Source: Steromphala cineraria (lineage: Eukaryota > Mollusca > Gastropoda > Trochida > Trochidae). From it: a stretch of 64,000 nucleotides of DNA. The stretch spans positions 65,728,575 to 65,792,574 of the forward strand of contig OU744725.1 of the NCBI GenBank assembly GCA_916613615.1, given 5' to 3'. Under the pieces are notes generated by a model, which did no database searches, was not told where the DNA came from, and saw only the letters and a list, made by a program, of their open reading frames with translations. Position 1 is the first letter of the stretch. Each line of letters starts with the position of its first letter. This document shows positions 63,887 to 64,000 of the stretch, piece by piece. Position numbers and translations under genes: made by a program.

Positions 63887-64000
63887 GTAAGTTGATGCTC
63901 TTTAAAAACTTACAAATAGTTTCTTCTGTCAAATACCTTAAAGGCACCACTCGATCGCGTTTCATCCGCCATTTGGAAACGTTAGCATTGCGAGAAAACA

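Overview
The window is eukaryotic genomic DNA: AT-rich, intron-rich and heavily loaded with repeats. No bacterial-style gene layout is present. Most long ORFs are chance reading frames. The real genes are split into short exons with GT..AG borders and matching phases. The metazoan families (anoctamin, CD164-type sialomucin, small Kazal proteins) point to a lophotrochozoan. The repeat types are elements with tandem cores, GGAC microsatellites and terminal hairpins, GACCTTGACCTTTGACC repeats, and a degenerate GAGTGAGTGAGTTTGGGT repeat end. Together they suggest a mollusc, probably a bivalve. The organism is an inference.

Four genes are supported on the minus strand, and a weaker one on the plus strand. 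(1) 15-14138: a CD164/endolyn-like type I membrane sialomucin of four exons (206 aa). It ends in the lysosomal sorting tail NYHTL. (2) 27097-40153: an anoctamin/TMEM16 protein of at least 17 exons (785 codons in one open frame). Its last exon is unresolved. (3) 51577-54226 and (4) 58421-59698: two paralogous three-exon genes for tiny secreted Kazal-type proteins (78 and 71 aa), with identical intron phases and 67-nt last coding exons. (5) 60825-63886, plus strand: a chain of four exon-like segments, all joined in phase 2, with a full CRE (TGACGTCA) just upstream. The product is not recognised and the gene runs off the right edge.

The rest is mobile and repeated DNA. Positions 1.5-9.2 kb hold several elements with 145-bp tandem cores, built like the Helentron-derived HINE/pearl elements of bivalves. 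They lie in the introns of the CD164-like gene. An inverted, diverged copy of the host sequence for two of them lies at 43.2-44.4 kb and shows the sites without the insertions. A TTAA-specific palindromic MITE of about 356 bp occurs eight times. Positions 17.8-21.0 kb are one uninterrupted satellite with 23-26-bp monomers arranged in nested 50-bp and 150-bp higher-order repeats. Decayed LINE fragments lie at 21.2-23.4, 34.0-34.4, 44.5-45.0 and 50.2-51.1 kb. Foldback and hairpin MITEs are scattered throughout. One TIR-bounded segment (13.7-14.7 kb) encloses the signal-peptide exon of the CD164-like gene.

The genes show no operon-like cooperation. The two Kazal genes form a tandem family cluster. 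The other genes are independent neighbours.
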